In this document: piece after piece, positions 27,069 through 35,808 of the stretch | How positions within the stretch are numbered: position 1 is the stretch's first letter | Layout of the letters: every line of letters begins with the position of its first letter | Source: Methanosarcina vacuolata Z-761 | GTDB lineage: Archaea; Halobacteriota; Methanosarcinia; Methanosarcinales; Methanosarcinaceae | Assembly: GCF_000969905.1 (NCBI RefSeq) | Contig: NZ_CP009520.1 | Coordinates: 372,001 to 436,000 of the forward strand | Length of the DNA: 64,000 bases | Reading direction: 5' to 3' | The notes under the pieces: model-generated | Told to the model about the DNA's origin: nothing | Seen by the model: only the letters and a program-made list of their open reading frames with translations | The model's database searches: none | Translations under genes and position numbers: made by a program

Positions 27069-27631
27069 AAATTGGAAAGTGGCCGGAAATCCGAGAGGTT
27101 GCTCTCCAGTACTTGAGAAACGGAGAGTTGCCAGTCCGCCAGTCCAGAACTACGGAGGATTTTTCAATCATTCCGGGCATTCTCCCGGAATCAGGGCTGC
27201 TGGAAGTAAGCTGGTTAGAAAAAATTAAACCTCCTGTCCTTGATCTGTTGATTCATATAGCTATTCAAGAAAATGACGCTGATGAGGTAGTCCACTGGTA
27301 TGAAGAGCTTAAAAAAAGCAAAGGTGCAGCCGAAATAGCCATACAATCTATCTTAGGAGAAGAAATTGCAAATGCTATAAAGGACAAATACCCTGAGGTT
27401 GCGATTGAAATCTGGAAAACCATTGCAGAAGAATTGATCTCAAAGACAAAAGTAAACTCATATGAAGTAGCATCAATATACCTCCGAAAAATAAAGGAGA
27501 CGCTGGAATCTATTGGAAAGAAAGAGGAGTGGGAAGTATATCTTAACCAGATTCGGAAAGTCAACAGGTTCAAAAAGAAGCTGCTTGAAATACTAAATCG
27601 GTTGGAAAAATCCCGAATTCTCGACAAGTGA
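27065..27631 (+). CDS. C-terminal continuation of the SWIM protein in another frame
   Basis: 188 aa helical ORF (WPEIREVALQYLRNGELP to KKLLEILNRLEKSRILDK) that looks like the natural C-terminal half of the SWIM protein. It overlaps the upstream stop by ATGA (27065-27068), so it could be translated by coupling. Its first residues read as the middle of a helix rather than a start, and no ribosome site is present. The simplest reading is a one-base loss in the A5 run, making a split pseudogene or a sequencing error. A true two-gene arrangement is the alternative. Confidence 0.65.
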   Translation: MKIGKWPEIREVALQYLRNGELPVRQSRTTEDFSIIPGILPESGLLEVSWLEKIKPPVLDLLIHIAIQENDADEVVHWYEELKKSKGAAEIAIQSILGEEIANAIKDKYPEVAIEIWKTIAEELISKTKVNSYEVASIYLRKIKETLESIGKKEEWEVYLNQIRKVNRFKKKLLEILNRLEKSRILDK

Positions 27632-27756
27632 AAAAGAACAAAAAGAAAACTTTGCTGGTAAAATGGGTTGAAAAATTTATACACTTAAATTTATATATTT
27701 AATCTGATATAATTAAGAATAGGTTCAGGCTAACCTTAACTTCAGACACATATAGA

Positions 27757-27945
27757 ATGCCAGCAAAAGTCAATAAAGAAGAATGTACGGGCTGTGGAAC
27801 CTGTGTGGACGAGTGTCCGGTAGAAGCAATCGTTATTGATGAGGACGAAGGTTGTGCAGTTGTCGATGAAGATGAATGTGTTGAATGCGGAGCCTGTGAA
27901 GAAGCCTGTCCCAATGAAGCCATAACGATCGAACAACCTGAATGA
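27757..27945 (+). CDS. 2[4Fe-4S] ferredoxin
   Basis: 62 aa with two complete clusters: [12 protein letters not shown] (CxxCxxCxxxCP) near residues 10-21 and [12 protein letters not shown] near 40-51. It is very acidic, as for soluble clostridial-type ferredoxins. It would carry low-potential electrons in the cytosol; partners cannot be told from the neighbours. A TATA-like tract (TTTATATATTTAA) lies about 70 bp upstream. Confidence 0.93.
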   Translation: MPAKVNKEECTGCGTCVDECPVEAIVIDEDEGCAVVDEDECVECGACEEACPNEAITIEQPE

Positions 27946-28031
27946 GTCGGGATTCCACGTTTTAAATAGATTCAACAAAATCCGATTATTCAGAAGAATG
28001 GGTACAAAGCTGGTCAATAAGGAAAAGTCGA

Positions 28032-28508
28032 TCAACGCTTGAAAGCGGCGTCCCATTCCGATTTTCGACTTTGTAAAGATCGCCGGTTTGCTCCGCTTGA
28101 CGAAGGGAGGACTTTTGTTTCATATCCCATTACCTTCAAAATCGGCTCATATTCTCCGGATTTCTTGCCATTAAAAAGAACCAGCTTCAGGTTCGGAGCC
28201 ATGTCTTTCAGCATTGAAAATTGGTTTATTTCTTCGTCCTTTATCTTTGTATCTTCGCTTCCTTGTCTTTTTCCGGCTTTGAAAACATCCCAGAGCCCTA
28301 TTTTATTGTGTTTCAGGGTCTCAAGCCGATTTTGATAATCCATGCTCTGAAGGTCTTCTCCGATAATACTGCCAAGCAGCCTCCAAAAATCATTGCCTGG
28401 ATGCCCGTAGTATTGATGCTTCCTTATAGAAATGTCTCCCGGAAGAGACCCAAGAATCAGGATTTCGGTATTTTCGTCAACGATTGCTGGGAAACCTTGC
28501 TTTTTCAT
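28032..28508 (-). CDS. Family-6 uracil-DNA glycosylase superfamily protein, hypoxanthine-DNA glycosylase
   Basis: 158 aa from the ATG at 28508 (MKKQGFPAIV). A start at 28571 would add 21 residues of AT-rich sequence next to a tandem repeat. Motif 1 is ILGSLPGD, followed by QYYGHPGNDFW, the signature of the HDG family first described in Methanosarcina. Motif 2 is in LPSSSGANRR. Family knowledge: these enzymes excise hypoxanthine (deaminated adenine) from DNA and have little uracil activity. No partner repair genes lie nearby. Confidence 0.85.
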   Translation of the reverse strand: MKKQGFPAIVDENTEILILGSLPGDISIRKHQYYGHPGNDFWRLLGSIIGEDLQSMDYQNRLETLKHNKIGLWDVFKAGKRQGSEDTKIKDEEINQFSMLKDMAPNLKLVLFNGKKSGEYEPILKVMGYETKVLPSSSGANRRSLQSRKSEWDAAFKR

Positions 28509-28563
28509 TCTAAATAATCTGGAACTTAAGATTATTTCAAACTTTGGAAACGAAAAAATTAAA

Positions 28564-28644
28564 CTGATCAAAAACTAAACTGATCAAAAACTAAACTGAT
28601 CAAAAACTAAACTGATCAAAAACTAAACTGATCAAAAAACTAGA
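28564..28644. repeat. 16-bp tandem repeat
   Basis: Four to five copies of CTGATCAAAAACTAAA, then degenerate versions to about 28690, filling the space between the glycosylase gene and the first Msr-like gene. TGATCA in each unit is a palindrome. Confidence 0.85.
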
Positions 28645-28688
28645 TTAGTTGGAAACTAAACTGTTTGAAAATTAAATTGATTAAAAAA

Positions 28689-29480
28689 TTAAATTTGAGT
28701 TATTTGTTTGGACAGGTCTTTGTAATAGTTAAAAAGTTCCTGTCCCCAGACAAGGGCGCTTTTCTCGAAACTTACCATCTCATGGTTATAGTACCTTCCT
28801 TCTTTAGAGATCATGGATAAGGAGATAAACCGATCTGTAACAATGCTGGAAGCAAGCTCAATTTTATGGTCGCAGACAAAAAGGTGCGTATTTTCCATAT
28901 TTAAGAACTCTTCCACATCTGCCCTGTAGTCGGAAACTAGTTTTTCACATATTTGCCTTTCCAGAACAAGCGAAACCTCAATGCCTCTTTTTGCAAGGTC
29001 CAGATATAGACTCGGATATCCGGGGCGGAAAATTGAAGAAATCTCCATGACTGTCCTGGACTTGTAAAGAGGGTCCATAATTTCAGGAGGGTAATCAAAA
29101 ATATGGGTTTTTCCAGGTAAAAGCTCTTTACAGCTACCAAGTTCTCCAATTCGGTCCAGCAAGTGAGGAGGAAGAGTCCGCAAATTCTGCCTTGCCCAGT
29201 ACTCATGGTTTTCGTCGAAAACCCGAAAAGTGGAGAGAAGAGGTTCCATTTTTGGGACAATAAGCTTTCCTTTTACAGAGAGACAATAACTGTCCCCTTT
29301 TTGCACCAGCAGCCCTTCTTTGAGAAGGATTCGGATCTGGGCCATTATAGGACTGGAACTGACTTTAAGCCCTTTCTTAATTTCTTCAATTGTCTTTGGC
29401 CCGTCCTTCAGGAGTAAAAGCAAATTTTTCCTCTTGTCCGAAAAAAAAATTGTATCTATTAACTGAAGTTCTGTACTCAT
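28689..29480 (-). CDS. Msr/FilR1-type winged-helix regulator 1
   Basis: 263 aa. GGAGG lies just before ATG 29480. The N-terminal winged helix (residues ~10-75) contains LLLLLKDGPKTIEEIKKGLKVSS and IRILLKEGLLVQKGD. The C-terminal part is the FilR1/DUF1724 effector domain, with LPPHLLDRIGELG and CDHKIELASSIVTDRFISLSM. Family knowledge: in Methanosarcina acetivorans this family (Msr proteins) controls the mtaCB methanol methyltransferase operons, usually encoded beside them. Here it is one of a tandem pair divergent from mtaCB, so activation of mtaCB is the natural prediction. Confidence 0.85.
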   Translation of the reverse strand: MSTELQLIDTIFFSDKRKNLLLLLKDGPKTIEEIKKGLKVSSSPIMAQIRILLKEGLLVQKGDSYCLSVKGKLIVPKMEPLLSTFRVFDENHEYWARQNLRTLPPHLLDRIGELGSCKELLPGKTHIFDYPPEIMDPLYKSRTVMEISSIFRPGYPSLYLDLAKRGIEVSLVLERQICEKLVSDYRADVEEFLNMENTHLFVCDHKIELASSIVTDRFISLSMISKEGRYYNHEMVSFEKSALVWGQELFNYYKDLSKQITQI

Positions 29481-29629
29481 TTAATTTAACCTCCGGAAAG
29501 GGATTCTGAAGTGATTCTGAAAGTTGGTTGGAGATTCGACTCTGATGGTTTACATCTGAACAAACTGCCTTACCAACCGCGCTTACAAATTGCCTTATGT
29601 ATGTTCTTGCCAATTGGTTGCTTTATTTA

Positions 29630-30484
29630 TCAGTGCAGGCTGAACATCATGGATTCCGGGAAAGCTTCGCTTTCGGCTGTACCAATAAAATTATCGATAC
29701 ATTGCTCGTTCTCGATCTGCCAGGCTCTTGATTTATAGAACTCAATAAGCTCTTTTGCCCAGATTATGGCTTCAGGTCCGGAACAGGACATATACTCGTA
29801 ATAAAATCTTCCATTGCTATCAAAGAGAGAAATTATCATCCCGCGGTCTGAGACCATAAGTTCAGCCAGCTTGACCCCGTCATTACAGACAAAAAGCTCG
29901 GTGTTTTCCAGCGTAGCAAGTTTTCTTATCTTCTTTTCATAATTCTGCATAATTTTTTCGAGTACCGACTCAGTGAAAATAAGGGTAACATCTGACTCCA
30001 GCCTTCCAAGCCTTGTGTAAAGGGGGAGAAATTCAGGCCTATAGAAAGACGAAAATACCATCAGATAACGTGATGAGGAGAAAAAATTCAAAAGTTCAGT
30101 ACTCGGCTCAAAAATCTGGCTAGGATCGGGTTCAACCAGCTTGCAGTCCTTCAGGTCTCCTATTCTGTCGAGGAGATACTTAGGAATTCCACTCAGGTCG
30201 TGTTCGATCCAGTAATTATCTTGTTCGAGTAAAGTAAGGACATTGACAAGAGACTGAACTTTTTTAAAGACCTGATCTCCCATATCTGTCAATTCATAGC
30301 TGCCATTTTTTTGAATAACAAGGTTACTGTCTGTAAGCCTTTTGATCTGGGGTAAGATAGCCGTGGGAGAAACATCAAGAAAGGTCTTAATTTCTTCCAT
30401 TGTTCTTGGTTCCTCTCCCAAGAGTAAAAGGAGGTCTTTTCTTTTCTGGGAACGAAATACTACATCTATTAACTCGTGTTGCAT
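29630..30484 (-). CDS. Msr/FilR1-type winged-helix regulator 2
   Basis: 284 aa paralog of the 28689 gene with the same layout: winged helix with LLLLLGEEPRTMEEIKTFLDVSP, then the FilR1 domain with IPKYLLDRIGDLKDCKL and FVCNDGVKLAELMVSDRG. It carries a C-terminal tail of about 25 residues lacking in regulator 1. It lies upstream of regulator 1 (149-bp gap) on the minus strand, with its start facing the mtaC leader across 912 bp. A two-regulator arrangement beside mtaCB is known from M. acetivorans; which of the two acts here is not visible. Confidence 0.85.
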   Translation of the reverse strand: MQHELIDVVFRSQKRKDLLLLLGEEPRTMEEIKTFLDVSPTAILPQIKRLTDSNLVIQKNGSYELTDMGDQVFKKVQSLVNVLTLLEQDNYWIEHDLSGIPKYLLDRIGDLKDCKLVEPDPSQIFEPSTELLNFFSSSRYLMVFSSFYRPEFLPLYTRLGRLESDVTLIFTESVLEKIMQNYEKKIRKLATLENTELFVCNDGVKLAELMVSDRGMIISLFDSNGRFYYEYMSCSGPEAIIWAKELIEFYKSRAWQIENEQCIDNFIGTAESEAFPESMMFSLH

Positions 30485-31396
30485 TCAAACCACTTCTATC
30501 GCGTTTTTGTATTAATATAGAATCTCTGTATCATGTGACACTAAAGTCTCCGCACAAAGACAGATGTAAATTCTACCTTCAGTCTGCTTTATACGACCTG
30601 AATAGGAAGAAGCGTTTGTGCCATTATTGAGATTCGATATATCCATTTATATAAAAGAGTTTGGATTAATAATTTTAAACGCGAAGGCATCTTGTAGATA
30701 TAATTCAAAAAGTCTTAAACTAATTTCAGATACTCATAAAAACGATAGCTTTAAATGCATTTTTAAATTTTTACGGTCTTATATGACAGAATAATCAAGT
30801 TGTATAAAATTGAAATCGTAGAGTACGATCATTGAAATTTTTGATAGGCTTTATCTTAATAATCACATTGTTTAAACAATTTTGATATGTTTCCCCTCAC
30901 GAATCTCAAAATTCATGAATCTAAAAAATATTCAAATGTATTTCAAATTTACTTCAAATATTTGAGGGGCATATCTCCTGAAAAACGGGTACATAAAATT
31001 TCGTGGCAAAATGCTCTGTAATCGATTCAAAATTTCAGACCTCTTATTGTCCTGTAAAAATCTTAAAAAAATTCCCGTCGGTTATGGTATATGTGATAAT
31101 CTCCCCTAATAATGCTGTAAAGACGTGTCAGCATTAGCAGACATGCAAATTAATCAAAAAGGAAAAGTTCCGGTGAGAAGAAGTAAATTCTTTCGCTGGT
31201 AGACCCTGAGTAAAGTCTGGAGATAGAATCCTGTAAAATTGATGGATTGTAGATTTTTCCAGGGCTAGGGATCCTCGAAAGAAATGACTTCACGGAGGTA
31301 AAGTCGGAACCTCACAATACCGAGCATGTCCGGGACTGCAGACCCGGTAACGGTAGCGACCTTTTTGCTAAAAAACCAAAACGGAGGTTTAAAAAT
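30485..31396 (+). promoter_or_regulatory. Long regulatory and leader region of mtaCB
   Basis: 912 bp between the divergent regulator gene and mtaC. The left ~600 bp are AT-rich, with TATA-like TTTATATAAAAG at about 30649. The right ~260 bp are GC-richer and look transcribed. Features are an 8-bp perfect inverted repeat TAATGCTG/CAGCATTA (31110-31136), a GACTT/AAGTC stem enclosing GGAGG (31286-31305), and a CCGGG/CCCGG stem (31330-31347). The real ribosome site ACGGAGG is about 8 bp before ATG 31397. Family knowledge: Methanosarcina mta operons have long 5' UTRs. Confidence 0.65.
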
Positions 31397-32173
31397 ATGT
31401 TGGACTTTACAGAGGCAAGTCTGAAAAAGGTTTTAACCAGATACAATGTGGCTCTGGAAAAGGCAATGACGCCTGAAGAAGCCGCAGAAGAGATCTATCC
31501 TAAAGACGAACTGATTTACCCGATCGCAAAGGCCATCTTTGAAGGAGAAGAAGATGACGTTATCGAGGGTCTCCAGGCCGCAATCGATGCAGGCAAGGAC
31601 CCAATTACACTTATCGATGACGCTCTCATGGTCGGTATGGGCGTTGTCACAAGACTCTATGATGAAGGTATCATTTTCCTTCCAAATGTCATGATGTCCG
31701 CTGACGCCATGCTCGAAGGTATCGAATTCTGTAAGGAAAACTCCGAAACTGCTCCTGTAACCAAGGGAACCGTTGTCTGCCACGTCGCAGAAGGTGACGT
31801 TCACGACATCGGAAAGAATATCGTTACCGCTCTCCTCAGGGCAAACGGTTACAATGTAGTCGACCTTGGAAGGGACGTTCCTGTGGATGAAGTTCTCAAG
31901 GCAGTTGCTGAAAACAACCCAATCATGGTCACAGGTACTGCACTCATGACCACCACAATGTACGCATTCAAGGAAGTTAATGACAAACTCCTCGAGAAAG
32001 GATATAAGATTCCGTTCGCATGCGGTGGCGGCGCAGTTAACCAGGACTTCGTATCCCAGTTTGCACTTGGTGTATATGGAGAAGAAGCCGCTGATGCCCC
32101 CAAGATTGCTGATGCAATCATCGCAGGTACCACAGATGTCGCAACATTAAGAGATAAATTCCACAAGCACTGA
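31397..32173 (+). CDS. mtaC: Methanol corrinoid protein MtaC
   Basis: 258 aa. An N-terminal helical cap domain (~1-120) is followed by a B12-binding Rossmann domain with EGDVHDIGKNIV. His136 is the cobalt ligand, the same position as in the characterised M. barkeri MtaC. Later loops are VTGTALMTTTM and ACGGGAVN. Cytosolic: it accepts the methyl group from methanol via MtaB and donates it to coenzyme M via MtaA. First gene of the mtaCB operon, 10 bp before mtaB. Codon use is strongly biased to C/G-ending codons, as expected for a highly expressed gene. Confidence 0.98.
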   Translation: MLDFTEASLKKVLTRYNVALEKAMTPEEAAEEIYPKDELIYPIAKAIFEGEEDDVIEGLQAAIDAGKDPITLIDDALMVGMGVVTRLYDEGIIFLPNVMMSADAMLEGIEFCKENSETAPVTKGTVVCHVAEGDVHDIGKNIVTALLRANGYNVVDLGRDVPVDEVLKAVAENNPIMVTGTALMTTTMYAFKEVNDKLLEKGYKIPFACGGGAVNQDFVSQFALGVYGEEAADAPKIADAIIAGTTDVATLRDKFHKH

Positions 32174-32183
32174 GGTGAGTTAA

Positions 32184-33569
32184 ATGGCAGCAAAAAGATA
32201 CACTTCAATGGCATACGCAAGCGCAGATGAAATGACCTTCGGCGTATCCAAGTACCCTGTAAAGGCAGGTCTCGGCCTCGAAATCGGTGCAGGTTACACA
32301 ATTCCTGAAATTAACTATGCTCCTAGACCTGAAGCCGGTTCATCCAAGGAAAAGCTCGTAAAGGAATACGAGAGGATCACAACCGACATTATGTCAAGAA
32401 TGGTTCAGGTCGGTTTCCCGGCAGTTATCCTCGAAACCGAGCACGTTCAGCAGATGTCCAACAACCCATCCTGGGGAGCAGAAGTTGCACATGCCCAGAA
32501 GACCATCATGGAAGAATTCCACGATGAATATGGTATAAAGTGTGCACTCCGCCACACAATCGGTGACATCCGTGAGAACAGGGATTTCCTCCAGCTCAGA
32601 GGCGACAAGTACTCTGTCTTCCTCGAAGCCTTCGAAGAATGCGCAAAGGCCGGTGCTGACCTGCTTTCCGTTGAATCAATGGGTGGTAAGGAAGTATTCG
32701 ACTACGCAGTTCTTAGGAACGACATCGCTGGTATGCTCTACGCAATTGGCTGTCTTGGTTCCATTGACATGGAACTCATCTGGTCCGACATCTCCGCAAT
32801 TGCAAAGAAGACCGGAACTGTTTCTGCAGGTGACACTGACTGTGCCCAGGCAAACACTGCAATGTTCATCGGCGGTGGACTGCTCGACAAGAACCTCGCC
32901 CACACCCTTGCAATCCTTGCAAGAGCAATCTCTGCTCCAAGATCACTCGTCGCATACGAATGTGGTGCTGTTGGTCCAGGTAAGGACTGCGGATATGAAA
33001 ACGTCGTTGTCAAAGCCATCACAGGTATGCCAATGACCCAGGAAGGTAAGACCTCAACCTGCGCTCACTCTGATGTAATGGGTAACCTCATTATGCAGTG
33101 CTGTGACTGCTGGTCCAACGAGTCTGTTGAGTACCACGGTGAATTCGGCGGTACAACTGTTCAGTGCTGGTCCGAGTCCCTTGCATACGACTGCGCCCTT
33201 ATGAATACCGCTCTTGAAACCAAGAACGACAAAGTTCTCAGGGACCTCCTGATGCTCTCCGACAGGTACAGAGACCCACAGGCGTACGTACTTGCATACG
33301 ACAACGCCTACAAGGTCGGTCAGGCAATTGTTAAGGACGGAGACAACATCTATCTCAGAGCAAAGAACGCTGCAGTCGAATGTTGCAACATTGTCGAAGA
33401 AGGTGCAGCTGGCAAGCTTGAGCTCTCCAGGTTCGAAGCCAAAGCCCTCGCAGACGCAAAGGCAGCTCTCGAAGCTCTTCCAGACGACATGGACAAGTTC
33501 ATGGACGACTGCTTTACAAAATACAAGAATGAAATTAAAGTCTTCCTGCCGGAGAACTACGGCCTTTAA
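32184..33569 (+). CDS. mtaB: Methanol:corrinoid methyltransferase MtaB
   Basis: 461 aa, full length. The zinc ligands known from M. barkeri MtaB are all present at the same positions: Glu164 (LLSVESMGG), Cys220 (AGDTDCAQ) and Cys269 (GPGKDCG). It activates methanol and methylates Co(I) on MtaC, forming the tight MtaBC complex that starts methylotrophic methanogenesis. Translation starts at ATG 32184, preceded by GAGGTGAG right after the mtaC stop. Codon bias is as in mtaC. Confidence 0.98.
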   Translation: MAAKRYTSMAYASADEMTFGVSKYPVKAGLGLEIGAGYTIPEINYAPRPEAGSSKEKLVKEYERITTDIMSRMVQVGFPAVILETEHVQQMSNNPSWGAEVAHAQKTIMEEFHDEYGIKCALRHTIGDIRENRDFLQLRGDKYSVFLEAFEECAKAGADLLSVESMGGKEVFDYAVLRNDIAGMLYAIGCLGSIDMELIWSDISAIAKKTGTVSAGDTDCAQANTAMFIGGGLLDKNLAHTLAILARAISAPRSLVAYECGAVGPGKDCGYENVVVKAITGMPMTQEGKTSTCAHSDVMGNLIMQCCDCWSNESVEYHGEFGGTTVQCWSESLAYDCALMNTALETKNDKVLRDLLMLSDRYRDPQAYVLAYDNAYKVGQAIVKDGDNIYLRAKNAAVECCNIVEEGAAGKLELSRFEAKALADAKAALEALPDDMDKFMDDCFTKYKNEIKVFLPENYGL

Positions 33570-33572
33570 GCC

Positions 33573-33597
33573 GAACCCTCCGGTTCTCTTTTTTTTT
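33573..33597 (+). terminator. mtaCB terminator
   Basis: GAACC-ctcc-GGTTC hairpin (33573-33586) followed by nine T residues, four bases after the mtaB stop. Confidence 0.8.
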
Positions 33598-33780
33598 AAA
33601 TTTGTTTTGAATCTCCATAATTCTTAATATTTCTGGCTGTTTTGGTTTTGCATGTTTTTGTCGTTTTCTTCTGTTCTGAGTTCCTGTGTAATTCCATTTT
33701 GCATGTAAGCGCTTCACTTTTATTCATAGAATTTATAATCACAAGCTTCTCCCCACTTGACCACACTTCACAATGTTTTA

Positions 33781-33869
33781 GCTCAAGCTTTTTTTTAAAA
33801 GAGTTGCGGTCACGCCGACCATATTGTTGTTGAGGTTTTCGGTCAGGCCTTTTCAAAAAAAGCTTGCAG
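33781..33869 (-). repeat. Dispersed repeat copy C
   Basis: Read on the minus strand: TGCAAGCTTTTTTTGAAAAGG, CTGACCGAAAACC, ATGGTCGGCGTGACCGCAA, then a second TTTTAAAAAAAAGCTTGAGC hairpin half. It matches copy B (17844) and copy A (893) in order and wording. It lies in the spacer after mtaB. Confidence 0.65.
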
Positions 33870-34583
33870 AACTCGGGCGAGATGTTACCCTAATTAATAG
33901 ACCGATAAAAAAAGAAAGTAATATATAGAACAACATGATAAAAATAAAACAACCAATGTCGAAATATTGTGCAATTAAATTTGAGGAACAGAATATTTTT
34001 TCAGAGCATGAGAATATATCTTTTCAGAACATAAGAATATATCTTTTTAGAACATAAGAATATATTTAATTTAATAATTACATAGAAAAAAAGAAAAAAC
34101 ATATATACATTAGTGGAGTATCGATAATTAGTAGCGTGGGACAAAAAAATATACCATCAGAAAAAAATATACGAACAGACAAAAACCGTGCCATCAATAA
34201 GGAGTTAAAATAATTCTCCCATGTTACTTTTTCTTCCTTTAATTTTGAACTCTTAAAATGATCCCGTTTTAGGGTTAATATGTTTCATTTATATATGGAA
34301 GCTGTTACAGTAGTTCCTCAACAATTTCTAAAGCTGAATTTTTGATCTGTTTTTCCAGGAGAACTCTATCAGGTTGTGTATGAAATAAGCACTCGAAATG
34401 ACCAGGTTTGTGAATGCTCAGTTTAAATACTGATTTTGAATACATTACTAATTTTCGATTATTTAGACGGATCAGGGCTTATCCGCAAATTCTTTGAAAA
34501 AAGCCCGGAATATAGAATTACAAATCGAGAATTAAGGAGAGAATAAAGAGAAAGAAATGTATTTTTAAGGGGGACGGATAAAA
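33870..34583. other. AT-rich spacer before the glycosyltransferase gene
   Basis: About 700 bp without a credible gene. Around 33994-34070 the phrase TTTTCAGAACATAAGAATATA recurs two to three times as a short degenerate tandem repeat. Nothing else was recognised. Confidence 0.45.
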
Positions 34584-35723
34584 TTGAAAATAATTATTCT
34601 GATATGTGGAGAAGGGCTTGGTCATACCAGCCGGTGCCTTGCGTTGGGGAAAGAACTCCTTTCTGGCGGACACGAAGTGCATTTCGGAGCATATGGATAT
34701 TCAAAGGAGCTGGTCGAAAAAACAGGGTATTCGGCACATGAAATCCCTTCAGAAATAAAGCTGATCGGAAAAGCTGGAGCCCTAGATCTTACAAGTTCAA
34801 TTGAGGCTACCCTTAAAAGTGCTGACATTTTTGGAGGACCAAAACTCCTTAAACTGATCAAAGAGATTGGTCCTGATGTCGTTATTTCGGACAGCTATTA
34901 TCTGGGAACTCTCGCTGGCTTTACACTTAGAATTCCGGTATACCTCATCCTGAACCAATCAAATATGGAAGAGTTTTTCAAAAACCGTGGAGTATCCTTG
35001 AGGCTTCTTGGAGAAGTGACCAGAAAGTTCTATACCCAGATTTTTGAAAAAGTAGACAAAATAATTATTCCTGATTACCCGCTTCCTTATACCGTTTGCA
35101 AGAAAAACCTTAATTTTCGGGGTAGAGTTCAGGAAAAGCTATTCTTCAGCGGTCCCCTTATAAAAGAAAAATACGAAGATGTGGAGTCAATTCCCCTTAA
35201 GAAACCACATATTGTTTCACTTATAGGGGGCTTCGGATACAGAGAGCCTATTTTCAGAAAGGTGCTCGAAACAGCAAAACTTGATTCGTCCATTAATTAC
35301 ACCCTGATTTCAGGTCCTTCCCTCGATCCCTCAAACCTGGTTGACCTGCCAGAAAATGTACAGATTCTTAAGTTCATAAAAGATACATATCCATACCTGA
35401 AAAGTTCTGATGCAGTAATAGCTCCAGGAGGGCACAGTACTATGATGGAAGCCCTGAGCTTTGGGATTCCTATCCTTTCTTTTCCTGACAGGGGGCATAG
35501 TGAGCAGGAAAATAATGCTGAAGTAATCGAGGAAGAAGGCTACGGAAGGATGCTCAGCTATTCCACGCCTCCTGAAGTCGTACTCGAATGTATTCGGGAA
35601 GTCCTTGAGGAAAAAAGATACAGGAATAAAACCGAAAGGCTACGAAGACTTGCCAGAGAACTGGACGGGCCTCGTGCTGTAAGAGAAATGCTTGAAAAAG
35701 ATTGTAGAGAGAAAATTTTGTGA
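34584..35723 (+). CDS. GT-B glycosyltransferase, MJ1255-like
   Basis: 379 aa from TTG 34584, supported by AAGGGGGAC upstream. The N-terminus ICGEGLGHTSRCLALGKEL is the Gly-rich acceptor-side loop of MurG-like GT-B enzymes. The C-terminal half has the donor-nucleotide region APGGHSTMMEALSFGIPILSFP near residue 285 and SEQENNAEVIEEEGYG. The MJ1255 group is archaeal and its sugar donor is not known. No membrane segments. The gene stands alone, convergent with the HAD gene. Confidence 0.85.
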   Translation: MKIIILICGEGLGHTSRCLALGKELLSGGHEVHFGAYGYSKELVEKTGYSAHEIPSEIKLIGKAGALDLTSSIEATLKSADIFGGPKLLKLIKEIGPDVVISDSYYLGTLAGFTLRIPVYLILNQSNMEEFFKNRGVSLRLLGEVTRKFYTQIFEKVDKIIIPDYPLPYTVCKKNLNFRGRVQEKLFFSGPLIKEKYEDVESIPLKKPHIVSLIGGFGYREPIFRKVLETAKLDSSINYTLISGPSLDPSNLVDLPENVQILKFIKDTYPYLKSSDAVIAPGGHSTMMEALSFGIPILSFPDRGHSEQENNAEVIEEEGYGRMLSYSTPPEVVLECIREVLEEKRYRNKTERLRRLARELDGPRAVREMLEKDCREKIL

Positions 35724-35808
35724 AAAGTCTCTTCAGTTTCCGCAATACTTCTACAAATCCTGCATAATGAATAAAGTGATCCGGAAAAACCATGATCACT
35801 TTGTAATA

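Noticed and set aside
28564-28690. Regular repeats suggesting a CRISPR array
   Set aside because: Units are only 16 bp and directly abutting, with no unique spacers and no cas genes. The same holds for the arrays at 3607 and 36836.
33596-33856. 86-aa minus-strand basic ORF after mtaB
   Set aside because: Starts inside a dispersed repeat, ends in the mtaB terminator, lacks a ribosome site and shows no family pattern.
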